A model generated the notes under the pieces. That model worked only from the letters and a program-made list of their open reading frames with translations, did not search any database and was not told where the DNA came from. A program made the position numbers and the translations under genes. From Petrocella sp024636985 (GTDB lineage Bacteria > Bacillota > Clostridia > Lachnospirales > Vallitaleaceae), in assembly GCA_024636985.1 (NCBI GenBank), contig JAGXFY010000052.1:1-64000 (forward strand): a DNA stretch of 64,000 nt, in the 5' to 3' direction. This document shows, piece after piece, positions 53,522 through 62,843 of the stretch. The first letter of the stretch is position 1. Each line of letters starts with the position of its first letter.

Positions 53522-54523
53522 TTATTCTTCTTTTACAACATAACCAAGATGTTTATAGCAATATGGCGTTACCATTCTCCCTCGAGGTGTTCTGTTTATG
53601 AACCCAAGTTGCATTAAATAAGGTTCATACACTTCTTCAATGGTATCCGATTCCTCACCAATGGTTGCTGCAATTGTATCAAGACCAACAGGCCCCCCGT
53701 TATATTTTTCTATCATAGTTTTTAATATTTTGATATCATTCTTATCTAAACCACTTGCATCCACATCCAGTAAATCCAATGCATATTGTGCAACTTCTAA
53801 GGTTATAATGCCATCGTACTTGACCTGAGCAAAATCTCGCACCCTTTTCAACAAACGGTTAGCAAGTCTTGGTGTCCCTCTTGATCTTCTGGCGATTTCT
53901 TTGGCGCCTTGGTTATCAATCTCGACTTCTAATACTTTAGCAGAACGGTTAACAATTTCTGTTAATTCGTCGTTATTGTAGAATTCTAATTTATGAATGA
54001 CGCCAAAACGATCTCTCAATGGTGATGACAGAAGTCCCATTCTTGTTGTGGCTCCTATTAATGTGAATTTTGGCAAATCCAAACGAATAGATCTTGCAGA
54101 GGGACCTTTCCCAACTAATATATCAATGACATAATCCTCCATCGCAGGATACATCACTTCTTCCACTTGACGATTAAGTCTATGAATCTCGTCTATAAAT
54201 AAAATATCATTCTCTTGCAAATTATTTAGTATGGCTGCCATATCACCCGGTTTTTCAATAGCAGGACCGGATGTCACCTTGATATTGACCCCCATTTCGT
54301 GTCCAATTATGTTGGCTAGAGTCGTTTTTCCTAGTCCCGGCGGCCCATAAAAAAGAACATGGTCCAAGGGTTCTTCTCTAAACTTAGCTGCTTGAATGAA
54401 TACTTTAATATTATCCTTGGCCTTTTGTTGTCCAATGTATTCGTCAAGTAGCTTAGGCCTTAATGAAGTTTCAATATGGATGTCTTCTTCAACGAGCTCA
54501 GTGGTTATAATCCTGTTGTTCAT
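53522..54523 (-). CDS. ruvB: Holliday junction helicase RuvB
   Basis: 333 residues: AAA+ ATPase with Walker A GPPGLGKTTLA, Walker B ILFIDEIHRL, and the C-terminal winged helix with GYINRTPRGR-type ending (FINRTPRGRMVTP). It drives branch migration with RuvA. Confidence 0.97.
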   Translation of the reverse strand: MNNRIITTELVEEDIHIETSLRPKLLDEYIGQQKAKDNIKVFIQAAKFREEPLDHVLFYGPPGLGKTTLANIIGHEMGVNIKVTSGPAIEKPGDMAAILNNLQENDILFIDEIHRLNRQVEEVMYPAMEDYVIDILVGKGPSARSIRLDLPKFTLIGATTRMGLLSSPLRDRFGVIHKLEFYNNDELTEIVNRSAKVLEVEIDNQGAKEIARRSRGTPRLANRLLKRVRDFAQVKYDGIITLEVAQYALDLLDVDASGLDKNDIKILKTMIEKYNGGPVGLDTIAATIGEESDTIEEVYEPYLMQLGFINRTPRGRMVTPYCYKHLGYVVKEE

Positions 54524-54564
54524 TTTTTTCTCCTCATAATCAGCTATATTATCAAAACATTATT

Positions 54565-55170
54565 CTAGAACATAGCTAATTTTTTTAACGCTTCTTTTAT
54601 AACGGCCTCAACACTGTCCAAATCATGTAATCCTCTTACTGCATGAACAGCTTCATGACTTGAGTAGCCAAGAGCAACCAAGGCTTCAACACCTTCATCT
54701 GCATATTGAAGTGAAACATTTGTGTTTTTCATAATGGCTGAACCATCCATGCTATCTTCAAAATCAATCAACTTGAGTTTATCCTTTAAGTCTAATATCA
54801 GTTTTTGAGCTGTTTTTCGCCCAATACCTGGTGCTAGACATATGCGATTCAAATCATTGCTCATAATAGCGACTCTGAGCTCATAACCGGTCATAACAGA
54901 TAAAATACCCATAGCCCCTTTTGGACCAATGCCATTTACCGTAATTAACTTCTTGAAGATTTCCATGTCGTCTTTAGTAATAAAGCCAAATAAGACCATG
55001 GCATCTTCTCTTACATGTAAATAAGTGTATACCTTAACCATTTCACCAATGCTCGGTAACCCTTTAAAAATAGAGCCCGGCACCTGAATAGAGAATCCCA
55101 CATGATTGGCTTCAATTACAATTGTGTCCTCAGTAACTTCTTCAAGTAGTCCTTTTATATATGATAGCAT
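54565..55170 (-). CDS. ruvA: Holliday junction protein RuvA
   Basis: 201 residues. The N-terminal OB fold has HLHVREDAMVLFGF-type sequence (YLHVREDAMVLFGF), the HhH motifs are VNGIGPKGAMGIL and APGIGRKTAQKLIL. The ATG at 55170 has AAAGGAGC upstream; the frame is open earlier. Followed by ruvB. Confidence 0.96.
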   Translation of the reverse strand: MLSYIKGLLEEVTEDTIVIEANHVGFSIQVPGSIFKGLPSIGEMVKVYTYLHVREDAMVLFGFITKDDMEIFKKLITVNGIGPKGAMGILSVMTGYELRVAIMSNDLNRICLAPGIGRKTAQKLILDLKDKLKLIDFEDSMDGSAIMKNTNVSLQYADEGVEALVALGYSSHEAVHAVRGLHDLDSVEAVIKEALKKLAMF

Positions 55171-55374
55171 AATTGCTCCTTTTTCTTGTCCCACATCCAT
55201 CGTGTTCATTACTTATACGCTGAGGACATTTCCTTGTACGTTCTGCCAAAACTTATACAATAGTGTTCAATAATTAAATGCCTAACTATAATAATACTTA
55301 AAAGAAATGAAATAGTCAATCCTTCCACCAAAAAACGCATACATAGTTTTTAATATCATTATCTGCGGCTTAGT

Positions 55375-55404
55375 TTGACCCCATTAAATGAATTATGCTA
55401 TAAT
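55375..55404 (+). promoter_or_regulatory. Promoter of the DUF1292 gene
   Basis: TTGACC (55375-55380) and TATAAT (55399-55404), 18 bases apart, 62 bases ahead of the start codon. Confidence 0.65.
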
Positions 55405-55465
55405 GTACTCATTCAGAAATACTATTTGAATAAATCTAATGAATTCCCAATAAAGGAGAACACTA

Positions 55466-55798
55466 ATGAGCGAAGATAACATGAAAGATCTTAGTAATGA
55501 AAATTGTGGAGATGGATGTGGATGTGGACATGATCACGAAGATCACCATCATGACACCATCACATTAACAATGGAAAATAACGAACAGGTAGAATGTGCC
55601 GTGCTCGGAATTTTCGAAGTTGAAAACCAAGAATATGTAGCACTACTTCCAGAAGACAGTGAAGATGTCTTCATATATATTTACAAAGAAGATGAAGATG
55701 GCGAAATCGAACTTGAAAACATAGAGTCACAAGAAGATTTTGATAAAATCTCAGCAGCTTTCCTTGAAATCATGGAAGAAGAAGAAGAAGAAGCGTAA
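55466..55798 (+). CDS. DUF1292 protein with metal-binding-like N-terminus
   Basis: 110 residues. The DUF1292 part (about 30-105: TMENNEQVECAVLGIFEV, YVALLPEDSEDVFIYIYKE) is full length. Ahead of it is a cluster of Cys, Gly, His and Asp (GDGCGCGHDHEDHHHD), which looks able to bind zinc or another transition metal. The C-terminus is a run of Glu. Function unknown. Confidence 0.88.
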   Translation: MSEDNMKDLSNENCGDGCGCGHDHEDHHHDTITLTMENNEQVECAVLGIFEVENQEYVALLPEDSEDVFIYIYKEDEDGEIELENIESQEDFDKISAAFLEIMEEEEEEA

Positions 55799-55826
55799 TA
55801 ATAAGAGTATGTTCATTTAATTAGAA

Positions 55827-55865
55827 AAAAAAGCAAAGACTTTTAAAAGCGTCTTTGCTTTTTTG
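55827..55865 (+). terminator. Terminator of the DUF1292 gene
   Basis: AAGCAAAGAC (55831-55840) pairs with GTCTTTGCTT (55851-55860) and is followed by T residues. Confidence 0.9.
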
Positions 55866-55875
55866 TGCTATCGTT

Positions 55876-56418
55876 TTATTGTTGTAGGTCATCCCTATAT
55901 TTTAATGACAGACCTTTTAGAAACCTTCTGGCGTATTTATCACCACACTCACGATAATGCTTGTGACCTTCTTTTCTAAACAAAGCTCCTAATTCAGCTT
56001 TTCCGATGGTCTCATCTGCCAATTCAAAAATCTCCATAACATCGTCACTAGATAGAGATAAGGCGATTTTCAATTTCTTTAACATAACATTATTAACACT
56101 TCCTGAATCCTTCATGGCCAAAACCGGTTTTTGTCCTTGATCTGATTTTTCTTGTCGTCCTCTTTTAAATATAATTAAGCCGTTAAAAAATGCTTCTAAA
56201 GTTTTGTGGTTGCATTTAATATGCTCTTCTTCTGTATTAAGAGACGTTTCATCATGACTCTCTGCTTCATCATAGTAGCTGTCCTTAGAGCGTGTTAACA
56301 ACTTCATAACTTCTTCTTTTGTAAACTCTAAGCCACCTAATTTAAATATGTCCACCATGTCCGTATTCTTTATGTCCAGGGCATAGCGCACCCGTATTAA
56401 GATATCATTATTGTCCAT
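55876..56418 (-). CDS. DUF1456 (YehS-like) protein
   Basis: 180 residues made of two copies of one helical motif: RVRYALDIKNTDMVDIFKL near residue 8 and KLKIALSLSSDDVMEIFEL near residue 115. This pattern defines DUF1456. No function is established. It is flanked by dnaJ-like and DUF1292 genes. Confidence 0.9.
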   Translation of the reverse strand: MDNNDILIRVRYALDIKNTDMVDIFKLGGLEFTKEEVMKLLTRSKDSYYDEAESHDETSLNTEEEHIKCNHKTLEAFFNGLIIFKRGRQEKSDQGQKPVLAMKDSGSVNNVMLKKLKIALSLSSDDVMEIFELADETIGKAELGALFRKEGHKHYRECGDKYARRFLKGLSLKYRDDLQQ

Positions 56419-56469
56419 TTTTTCCTCCGACTAATTTAATGCATTCATTATAACACAAAAAGCATCCTT

Positions 56470-57369
56470 TTACTTACTATTATAATAGTCATACAGGGCT
56501 TCATAGTGTTCTTTTATGGTTTGATCCATATGGCTTGGATTCACAATATTGATTTCCACAAAAATATGGCCTTGTTTACCTTTTCTATTTTTGTATCCTT
56601 TATTTAACAGTCTAATCTTCTTACCGGTTTGTATTAATGGTGGTATTGTTACAATAAGATCGCCTTCGAAAGCTTTGATGGTTTTCTTACAACCTAGGTA
56701 GGCATCCCAAGGATATATATCCAATTTTGTATGAATATCAATACCATGAAGGGTCATATTTAAGAAAGGTTCGATTTCAATAATTAGAATCAAGTCTCCC
56801 GGTTCACCACCGCTTAGACTTTCTTCACCTTTACCTTTTAATCTGATTTTTTCACCCGGTTCTATACCTTTCGGTATTTTCACTGCAATTTGTTGACTTC
56901 TACCTTGGAATCCAAAGGTTTTTTCTACACCTAAGGCCGCTTCTTTAATATTGATTTTTAGAGTTGCTTCTATATTGTTCCCTTTTTGTGTCATGTTTCC
57001 TCTATAGCCGGATCGACCACTAAAGCCTGAAAAAATATCATCACCAAAAAACATTTTAAAGAAGTCACTGTAATCGCCGCCAACATTGCTATACGTTCTT
57101 TTTTCATAACCATATTGTCCCGGATCAAAATCTTCATAGCTATGTTGATTGAAATCTTGACCCAACCGGTCATATTTCTCGCGTTTTTTTTCATCCCCTA
57201 GCACATCATAAGCTTCTGAGATGTCCTTGAATCTTTCATCGGTTTTACCTTGATTTTGACTGCTATCCGGGTGATATTCTTTTGCAAGTTTACGATAGGC
57301 TTTTCTAATTTCTGCTTTAGTAGCTGTTTTACTAACGCCTAAAGTATCATAATAGTCTTTGTATTTCAT
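56470..57369 (-). CDS. DnaJ-like (CbpA-type) co-chaperone without zinc finger
   Basis: 299 residues: J domain (about 4-70, with the HPD motif in KEYHPDSSQ), Gly/Phe-rich linker (FSGFSGRSGYRG) and two C-terminal substrate domains. The cysteine-rich zinc region of full DnaJ is absent, so it is a class B (CbpA-like) protein that would direct DnaK. A CIRCE operator lies upstream. Confidence 0.93.
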   Translation of the reverse strand: MKYKDYYDTLGVSKTATKAEIRKAYRKLAKEYHPDSSQNQGKTDERFKDISEAYDVLGDEKKREKYDRLGQDFNQHSYEDFDPGQYGYEKRTYSNVGGDYSDFFKMFFGDDIFSGFSGRSGYRGNMTQKGNNIEATLKINIKEAALGVEKTFGFQGRSQQIAVKIPKGIEPGEKIRLKGKGEESLSGGEPGDLILIIEIEPFLNMTLHGIDIHTKLDIYPWDAYLGCKKTIKAFEGDLIVTIPPLIQTGKKIRLLNKGYKNRKGKQGHIFVEINIVNPSHMDQTIKEHYEALYDYYNSK

Positions 57370-57392
57370 ATTTCATCACCACGCTCTATATA

Positions 57393-57419
57393 TTAGCACT
57401 CTCTTGTCACGAGTGCTAG
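57393..57419. promoter_or_regulatory. CIRCE element (HrcA operator)
   Basis: TTAGCACTC (57393-57401), nine bases, then GAGTGCTAG (57411-57419). This matches the CIRCE consensus TTAGCACTC-N9-GAGTGCTAA in 17 of 18 positions. It sits 24 bases upstream of the dnaJ-like start codon. Confidence 0.93.
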
Positions 57420-57479
57420 TTCTATTATAAGCCTAATATATAAAAGTGTCAACACGTCAAAACATCGGTAGCCTTGCTA

Positions 57480-59813
57480 TCATTGAAGATCCATATTCGG
57501 AACAACATCTTCAATGAAAATACGGACAATATCAGCGTCAAACTGGGTACCTGCATATTTTTTTAATTCTTCAATACTCGCTTCATGTCCGATGGCTAAT
57601 CTGTAAGCTCGGTCAGATGTCATCGCTTCATAAGCATCTGCTACTGCAATTATTCTAGATACAATAGGAATTGCTTCACCTTTGAGTCCCATAGGATAGC
57701 CTTTACCATCCCATCGTTCGTGGTGGGATAATACCTGCTCTGCTAAAGATGAGTAGGCGTCAACAGATTTTAGAATCTGATAACTGCTTTCCGGGTGCTT
57801 TTTTATTTCCATATATTCATTATCCGTAAGTCTTTCAGGTTTATTTAAGAGATGATCCTCAATGGATATTTTCCCAATATCATGCATGAGTCCTGCCGTC
57901 TCAATCTCTTTAATAGAATCATAATCAAAATTCATAGCTTCTCCAATTTTTTTACTAATCTGACTGACACGTTCAGAGTGAATTCTCTCCCGTTCATTCT
58001 TCTCATTTAAGGTGTTTAAGATAACCTTAATGGTTTGATTGCGCATACTTTGGCTTTCTGTTAGTTTTTTACGGTACATGTACTCTTCAGCTTTGGTGAA
58101 AATATTTGAGATCAGTTGATCCTCTTTAGTTTTGGTTTCCCAACCTACAGATATAGAGATAACAATTTGTTCTAACTTTTCATTAGATATGGCTTCATGT
58201 ATTCGTTTAACAATCCGATCTGTTTCACTATAATCAGTTTTGGGTAATAATATTACAAATTCATCCCCACCAATACGAGCAACAATATCATCTGCACGAC
58301 AAATATTTTTCAAGTTTTTGGCCACCCTTTTTAATAGTTCATCACCAACAAGATGACCAAAAGCATCATTGGTTAGTTTTAATCCATTAACATCCACCAT
58401 TGCAATCGTAAAAGGCAGATTTCTAGAGGTATCTAAGCGACTAAGTTCTTCTTCAAAATAGCGCCTATTATATAGGCCAGTTAACTGATCGTGATAACTT
58501 AAAAAAAGGATTTCGTCATGTCGAATCTTTTTGTCAGTAAAATCTCTGAAAATAATGACCGCACCAACGATCATGCCTTGTGAATCTTTAATAGGGGACA
58601 CATTATCTTCTATGGGTAAAGTATCACCATTTTTTTTGATTAATAAGGTTTGGTCACCCAGTTCAACAATTTCACCAGTTTGATAGACGCGTGTTACAGG
58701 ATTTTCAACTTTTTCTTTTGTTTCAGCATGAATAATGTTAAAAATCTTTTCAAATGTTAAGCCTTTTGCTTCCTCAAGTGTCCATCCCGTAAGGTCTTCT
58801 GCAACTGCATTCATAAGCTCAACCCTCTTATTAGCATCGAGTGAAATCACACCATCTCCAATAGAATATAAGGTTGTTTTTAACAAACTTTTTTCCTTGA
58901 CCAAATCAAGTTCTAATTTTCTTCCCGTGGTTACATCACTAAATATAGTAACAAACTGACCTTTTTTTGGTGCATAAACACTGACATAGAAATATTTATC
59001 AAGTTCTCTTGAATGATTGGTAAATCTTGTCGGCATGCCTGTCAGAGCAACTTCACCATATTTCTTAATCCAATAATCTTCCGTATTAGGCAATAGTTCT
59101 TTAACCGTTTTTCCTTTTGTCGTTTCAATTGTCAATCCAGTTATACGCTCAAAAGACTGATTCACATTTAAAAATCTATAATCATAAGGTTCACCTGTCT
59201 CATCTAATAAAATCTCATGAAGCGCAAATCCTTCATTCATATTATCAAAAAGATTTTTCATGTCTCGATTTGAAACCATTAGTTTTTTCTTGGATTGATT
59301 ATTCTTATAATAACCAAAGATCAATAAGGCAATTCCCAGGCTTACCAATCCCATAATAATCCACCTACTTCTTGCGGCTTCACGCTCCGATAAAACCCTT
59401 GGAGTTACATCATGAATAATAGAATATAAGAGTTCTTCATCAGCGTCACCCTCATAGGGATACGAATAGACTTCCACATATTTAATCGTACCATCCTTGA
59501 GCCTATGCTCAAAAAGAAAATAATTCCTTTCCTGTAAAGCAGCGGCTTCTCTTTCTTCTTGAACCTTTTCCGTTGATAAATTATTAATATTCTGAATATG
59601 CATGTTTAGCAGTTCTTCATAGGTATAACCGTAAAAGTCTACGGCTGCATCATTGACACCTACAATCTTACCTGAATCCACCTCAATAATGAGCATCACT
59701 GAACCATGAAGATGAAAAAAATCTTCTATTAAATATTTTGATTCACTCCCAAAAACTTGACTTGTTGTTAGAACAGCAATACCTATAACCAGTAGAAATA
59801 ATAGTCTTTTCAA
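57480..59813 (-). CDS. PAS-GGDEF-HD-GYP c-di-GMP protein
   Basis: 777 residues: signal/membrane segment (1-20), PAS domain (about 25-140), membrane helix (about 147-167), two more PAS domains (about 180-300 and 305-430), a GGDEF domain (ARIGGDEFVILL, with an RxxD site RADD) and an HD-GYP domain (MHDIGK, LSHHERWDGKGYP). It may both make and degrade c-di-GMP, depending on the PAS signal. Both catalytic motifs are intact. Confidence 0.93.
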   Translation of the reverse strand: MKRLLFLLVIGIAVLTTSQVFGSESKYLIEDFFHLHGSVMLIIEVDSGKIVGVNDAAVDFYGYTYEELLNMHIQNINNLSTEKVQEEREAAALQERNYFLFEHRLKDGTIKYVEVYSYPYEGDADEELLYSIIHDVTPRVLSEREAARSRWIIMGLVSLGIALLIFGYYKNNQSKKKLMVSNRDMKNLFDNMNEGFALHEILLDETGEPYDYRFLNVNQSFERITGLTIETTKGKTVKELLPNTEDYWIKKYGEVALTGMPTRFTNHSRELDKYFYVSVYAPKKGQFVTIFSDVTTGRKLELDLVKEKSLLKTTLYSIGDGVISLDANKRVELMNAVAEDLTGWTLEEAKGLTFEKIFNIIHAETKEKVENPVTRVYQTGEIVELGDQTLLIKKNGDTLPIEDNVSPIKDSQGMIVGAVIIFRDFTDKKIRHDEILFLSYHDQLTGLYNRRYFEEELSRLDTSRNLPFTIAMVDVNGLKLTNDAFGHLVGDELLKRVAKNLKNICRADDIVARIGGDEFVILLPKTDYSETDRIVKRIHEAISNEKLEQIVISISVGWETKTKEDQLISNIFTKAEEYMYRKKLTESQSMRNQTIKVILNTLNEKNERERIHSERVSQISKKIGEAMNFDYDSIKEIETAGLMHDIGKISIEDHLLNKPERLTDNEYMEIKKHPESSYQILKSVDAYSSLAEQVLSHHERWDGKGYPMGLKGEAIPIVSRIIAVADAYEAMTSDRAYRLAIGHEASIEELKKYAGTQFDADIVRIFIEDVVPNMDLQ

Positions 59814-60111
59814 TCGATTGCCCTCATTTCGTCATCTATACGGTTACTATTTCAAGTATCTTTTACCCTCATTTATTATCTATCTTAATTTTACACTAAA
59901 ACATCACTATATTCCATGACAATTGACCAATCTGCCTGAATTATCTTGATGATCATCTCAACCACTGACTTTGCCTGATTTGAGCTTGTATAGATTGCTT
60001 AAATCAAATGAGAACCAAACAATTTCATATCATTTCATGTTTTTTTACGTGATATATGATAAAATAACCTTGCAAGCCTTATGTAATTGCTTAAGATAAT
60101 GGGGGTTAATA

Positions 60112-60849
60112 ATGTCACTCAATCTTGCCTTCTTCACACTCTTAGTACTTTTATCCATATACTTTATCATTATTGAAATATACACTATTTTTTTTATGCT
60201 CACCGGCCTCTCCCATACTAGGTCCATTTTTCAGGTCATATCTCTCTTAACCAATTCCGGTTTTACAACTTCCGAAAGTGAGATCATTGTCAGTTCAAGA
60301 CGTAGACGCCGTTTAGCTATTTTAATTATGATTACAGGGAATTTATTTAATGTTGTTGTTGTATCCGTCTTAGTTAATATGATTATCACCTTATACCGTG
60401 ATCCTTTTTTTAATTTTTCTCAAGCTTTAATTGGTCTAGGTTTATTTTTATTGGTTGCCACCCTATACAAGCGCTTGCCTTTTATTCGTGCACGCTTTGA
60501 TAAATTGATTAAACAAATTGCAAATAAATGGATGTATTCAAAAAAATCCAACCCCTTATTGGTGTTGGACAATTTTAGTGGCTATTGCATTGTCGAAGTC
60601 AAAATTATTGAAATGCCTAAAGTATTACAGGATAAAACCATATTTGAATCTAGACTAAGTAACGATTTTGGCATAAGAGTCTTGTTTATTAAACGTGGTG
60701 ACCATTATATCGGTGATATCGATGATAGCCAAGTCGTACTGCTTATGGATAGAATTATTATTTTCGGTCCCTTACACAACATCAATAAGATTTTTAATCC
60801 AAAATATAATAAAGATGGTAGTAAAAATAAGCATCATCACACAACCTAG
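60112..60849 (+). CDS. Membrane protein with TrkA-C-like domain
   Basis: 245 residues with about four membrane helices (about 5-27, 34-50, 69-90, 102-119) and a C-terminal RCK_C/TrkA-C-type domain (about 155-228, LSNDFGIRVLFIKRGDHYIG). The domain binds nucleotides or ions in transporters; here it is alone with the membrane part. GGGGGT lies upstream of the ATG. Substrate unknown. Confidence 0.82.
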   Translation: MSLNLAFFTLLVLLSIYFIIIEIYTIFFMLTGLSHTRSIFQVISLLTNSGFTTSESEIIVSSRRRRRLAILIMITGNLFNVVVVSVLVNMIITLYRDPFFNFSQALIGLGLFLLVATLYKRLPFIRARFDKLIKQIANKWMYSKKSNPLLVLDNFSGYCIVEVKIIEMPKVLQDKTIFESRLSNDFGIRVLFIKRGDHYIGDIDDSQVVLLMDRIIIFGPLHNINKIFNPKYNKDGSKNKHHHTT

Positions 60850-60855
60850 TGATAT

Positions 60856-61323
60856 TTATAGATATACCAACTCAAATTCTTCGAACACCACCAATAGCTC
60901 CTCCGTAAATACCATATCAAAAGTGACCAGTTCTTCAGTAAAAAAATGGCGATGCGTGGTCTGCCAATACTTTAAGGATCCATCTCCTTCTCCTTCAATA
61001 GCTGCCAATGTATCATCCACTTCTTTAAAAGGCAATACTGTAATTTTTTGGGTTTGGATGATACATTGTGCTATACCATGAAAATCCGTAACAAGACTAT
61101 AACAACCTTCTGTCGGTAGCGCTTCCTGTTCAATCTCATAGAGACAGAACAAAGATGCGGTACCTCTTTTTATGCCTTTTTTGACAAGTTTTGCTAAGGA
61201 AATGGCACTTTCTTCATCGTTACAGAAAAACCAGGAAGTATAGGTTTTTTTGCTAAAATTGTCAGAATCACCGATTGAATCTAAATAATACTGCCACATT
61301 TCTTCTACAGATGGGTGTACCAT
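60856..61323 (-). CDS. ASCH-domain protein
   Basis: 155 residues with a beta-barrel ASCH/PUA-like layout: VKKGIKRGTASLFCLYE, TDFHGIAQCIIQTQKITVLPF and EGDGSLKYWQTTHRHFF. ASCH proteins of this length bind RNA or act on N4-acetylcytidine. Converges with the TrkA-C gene and overlaps nothing. Moderately sure. Confidence 0.8.
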   Translation of the reverse strand: MVHPSVEEMWQYYLDSIGDSDNFSKKTYTSWFFCNDEESAISLAKLVKKGIKRGTASLFCLYEIEQEALPTEGCYSLVTDFHGIAQCIIQTQKITVLPFKEVDDTLAAIEGEGDGSLKYWQTTHRHFFTEELVTFDMVFTEELLVVFEEFELVYL

Positions 61324-61341
61324 ACGCTACCTCATTCTTTC

Positions 61342-62703
61342 TTAGGTCATTTTTCTCATAGTTAATAGCTGGTTAAGAGCATCCATTGTAAATGTGTCGC
61401 CCACTTCAAAAGGAACTTCAATATCGTCCATATTGATCAACAATATTTGTAGATGTGACATCTCTGGTGCATCTTCCAACTTTATACTGTTTATTTTTGT
61501 CAAATCCATGTAGGTTCGACAATAACCATAATCTGCTTTTTCTACTTTTTTGACAGCATCTTTTCGATTTACAATAATTAACTCTTTAGTATTCGCTAAA
61601 AATACTGTATCTTGAAGCTCATATTTATTTAGAGCATTAAAGAGTTTCTCAGCAGTTGAGGGGTTGGTTTTTGATAATTTAATAAAGGGTTGATATTCAA
61701 TGACTTTTACCGGACTGTCAGATGTTTCATTGCTAATAAGATTCTTGTACAACTCCGAATCAATGGACTTAACTTCGTCAAATGTATTCAAATCAAGAAC
61801 CGGCATAGGTGTCATAATCCTATCACGAACTTTATTTATAAAATTATTACTGATGTCAAAAGAAACAGAATTGTAGCCAATAACATATTCTTGTTTTTTT
61901 GTTACGATGATGATTTGACTGTCTAAGAGTTCATTACTATGTACCAAATAGGAAATTTCATGAAATGGAATTTCATGAACCTCTACTGTTTTATTCTGGA
62001 TTTGTTGTAGAACAATTCTATCCTCTAATAGAGATACAACTGCATCATATAAACGCATGCCTGGATGTGCCTTTCGTCTTTCAATCTTTCTTGGTACTTT
62101 AAAACTATATTCTGCATCCAATATCGTCTGCTTAAGGTCAATGAATTGTACGGGTATATCCTCTTCATTCTTAATTTCTACTAGCCATGATCCAAAACTA
62201 TGATATTCTTGTTCGAGTTTGTTCATATTGAACCTCCTTGCTAAACCGGATTGATTTTTAAGAACCTCTTCTGTCATTTTGCATAGAAGTTGAAATAATG
62301 TCTGTTTTTCTTCATCATCAAGTACTTGAAACAGAATTTCTATAAACTGTTCTTTCCTAGCTTTTCTTAAATTGATGATTTCCTGGCCATTCTCAGTAAG
62401 TTGAAGGTTGTAAGTTCTTTTGTCCTGTGGATGAATGGATCTTGTTATAAGACCTTTCGCTTCCAAGCGATTAACGGTACTTGTAATCGTACTATTCGGC
62501 ACATCCAAATACATAATCACTTTTTTTATAGCAATAGAAGTCTCAAGTTCAAATAAATTCAATACATCCATGTCTGTGGGATTCAACTTTTTTTCTAGAG
62601 GACTTTGCAAAGGCATATCAATGTCTAAATTTTTATAGTGCTGAAACAAATGCTGGATGTTTTCTCTAGACTGTCTTACCCACGCATCCATATGATTTTC
62701 CAA
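61342..62703 (-). CDS. MarR-type regulator fused to an unknown C-terminal domain
   Basis: 453 residues. The first 155 form a MarR winged helix (IMYLDVPNSTITSTVNRL, KGLITRSIHPQDKRTYNL). The remaining 294 residues have no recognised family and read as mixed alpha/beta, partly PH-like. At the junction (ATG at 62226) the sequence AAGGAGGTTCAAT sits 5-13 bases upstream, a strong internal ribosome site, so a separate 294-residue protein may also be made. The start is a TTG at 62703, with a weak AAAGG; the ATG at 62691 is possible. Two palindromes precede the gene. Confidence 0.8.
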   Translation of the reverse strand: MENHMDAWVRQSRENIQHLFQHYKNLDIDMPLQSPLEKKLNPTDMDVLNLFELETSIAIKKVIMYLDVPNSTITSTVNRLEAKGLITRSIHPQDKRTYNLQLTENGQEIINLRKARKEQFIEILFQVLDDEEKQTLFQLLCKMTEEVLKNQSGLARRFNMNKLEQEYHSFGSWLVEIKNEEDIPVQFIDLKQTILDAEYSFKVPRKIERRKAHPGMRLYDAVVSLLEDRIVLQQIQNKTVEVHEIPFHEISYLVHSNELLDSQIIIVTKKQEYVIGYNSVSFDISNNFINKVRDRIMTPMPVLDLNTFDEVKSIDSELYKNLISNETSDSPVKVIEYQPFIKLSKTNPSTAEKLFNALNKYELQDTVFLANTKELIIVNRKDAVKKVEKADYGYCRTYMDLTKINSIKLEDAPEMSHLQILLINMDDIEVPFEVGDTFTMDALNQLLTMRKMT

Positions 62704-62723
62704 GATATCACAACCTTTTAAAT

Positions 62724-62756
62724 TTCGAATATCGAATATTACGATTATCGTAATAT
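62724..62756. promoter_or_regulatory. Palindromic operators of the MarR-type gene
   Basis: TTCGA-ATA-TCGAA (62724-62736) and ATATTACGA-TTA-TCGTAATAT (62736-62756) are adjacent perfect inverted repeats, placed between the regulator start and its promoter region. Likely the autoregulatory site. Confidence 0.65.
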
Positions 62757-62843
62757 AATTTTACCACATAAAAACAAGACGGTCAAGTTTTATGCACGCC
62801 TTGTTTTGTGGTTACTTTGGTTACTTTGGTTACTTTGGTAGAT

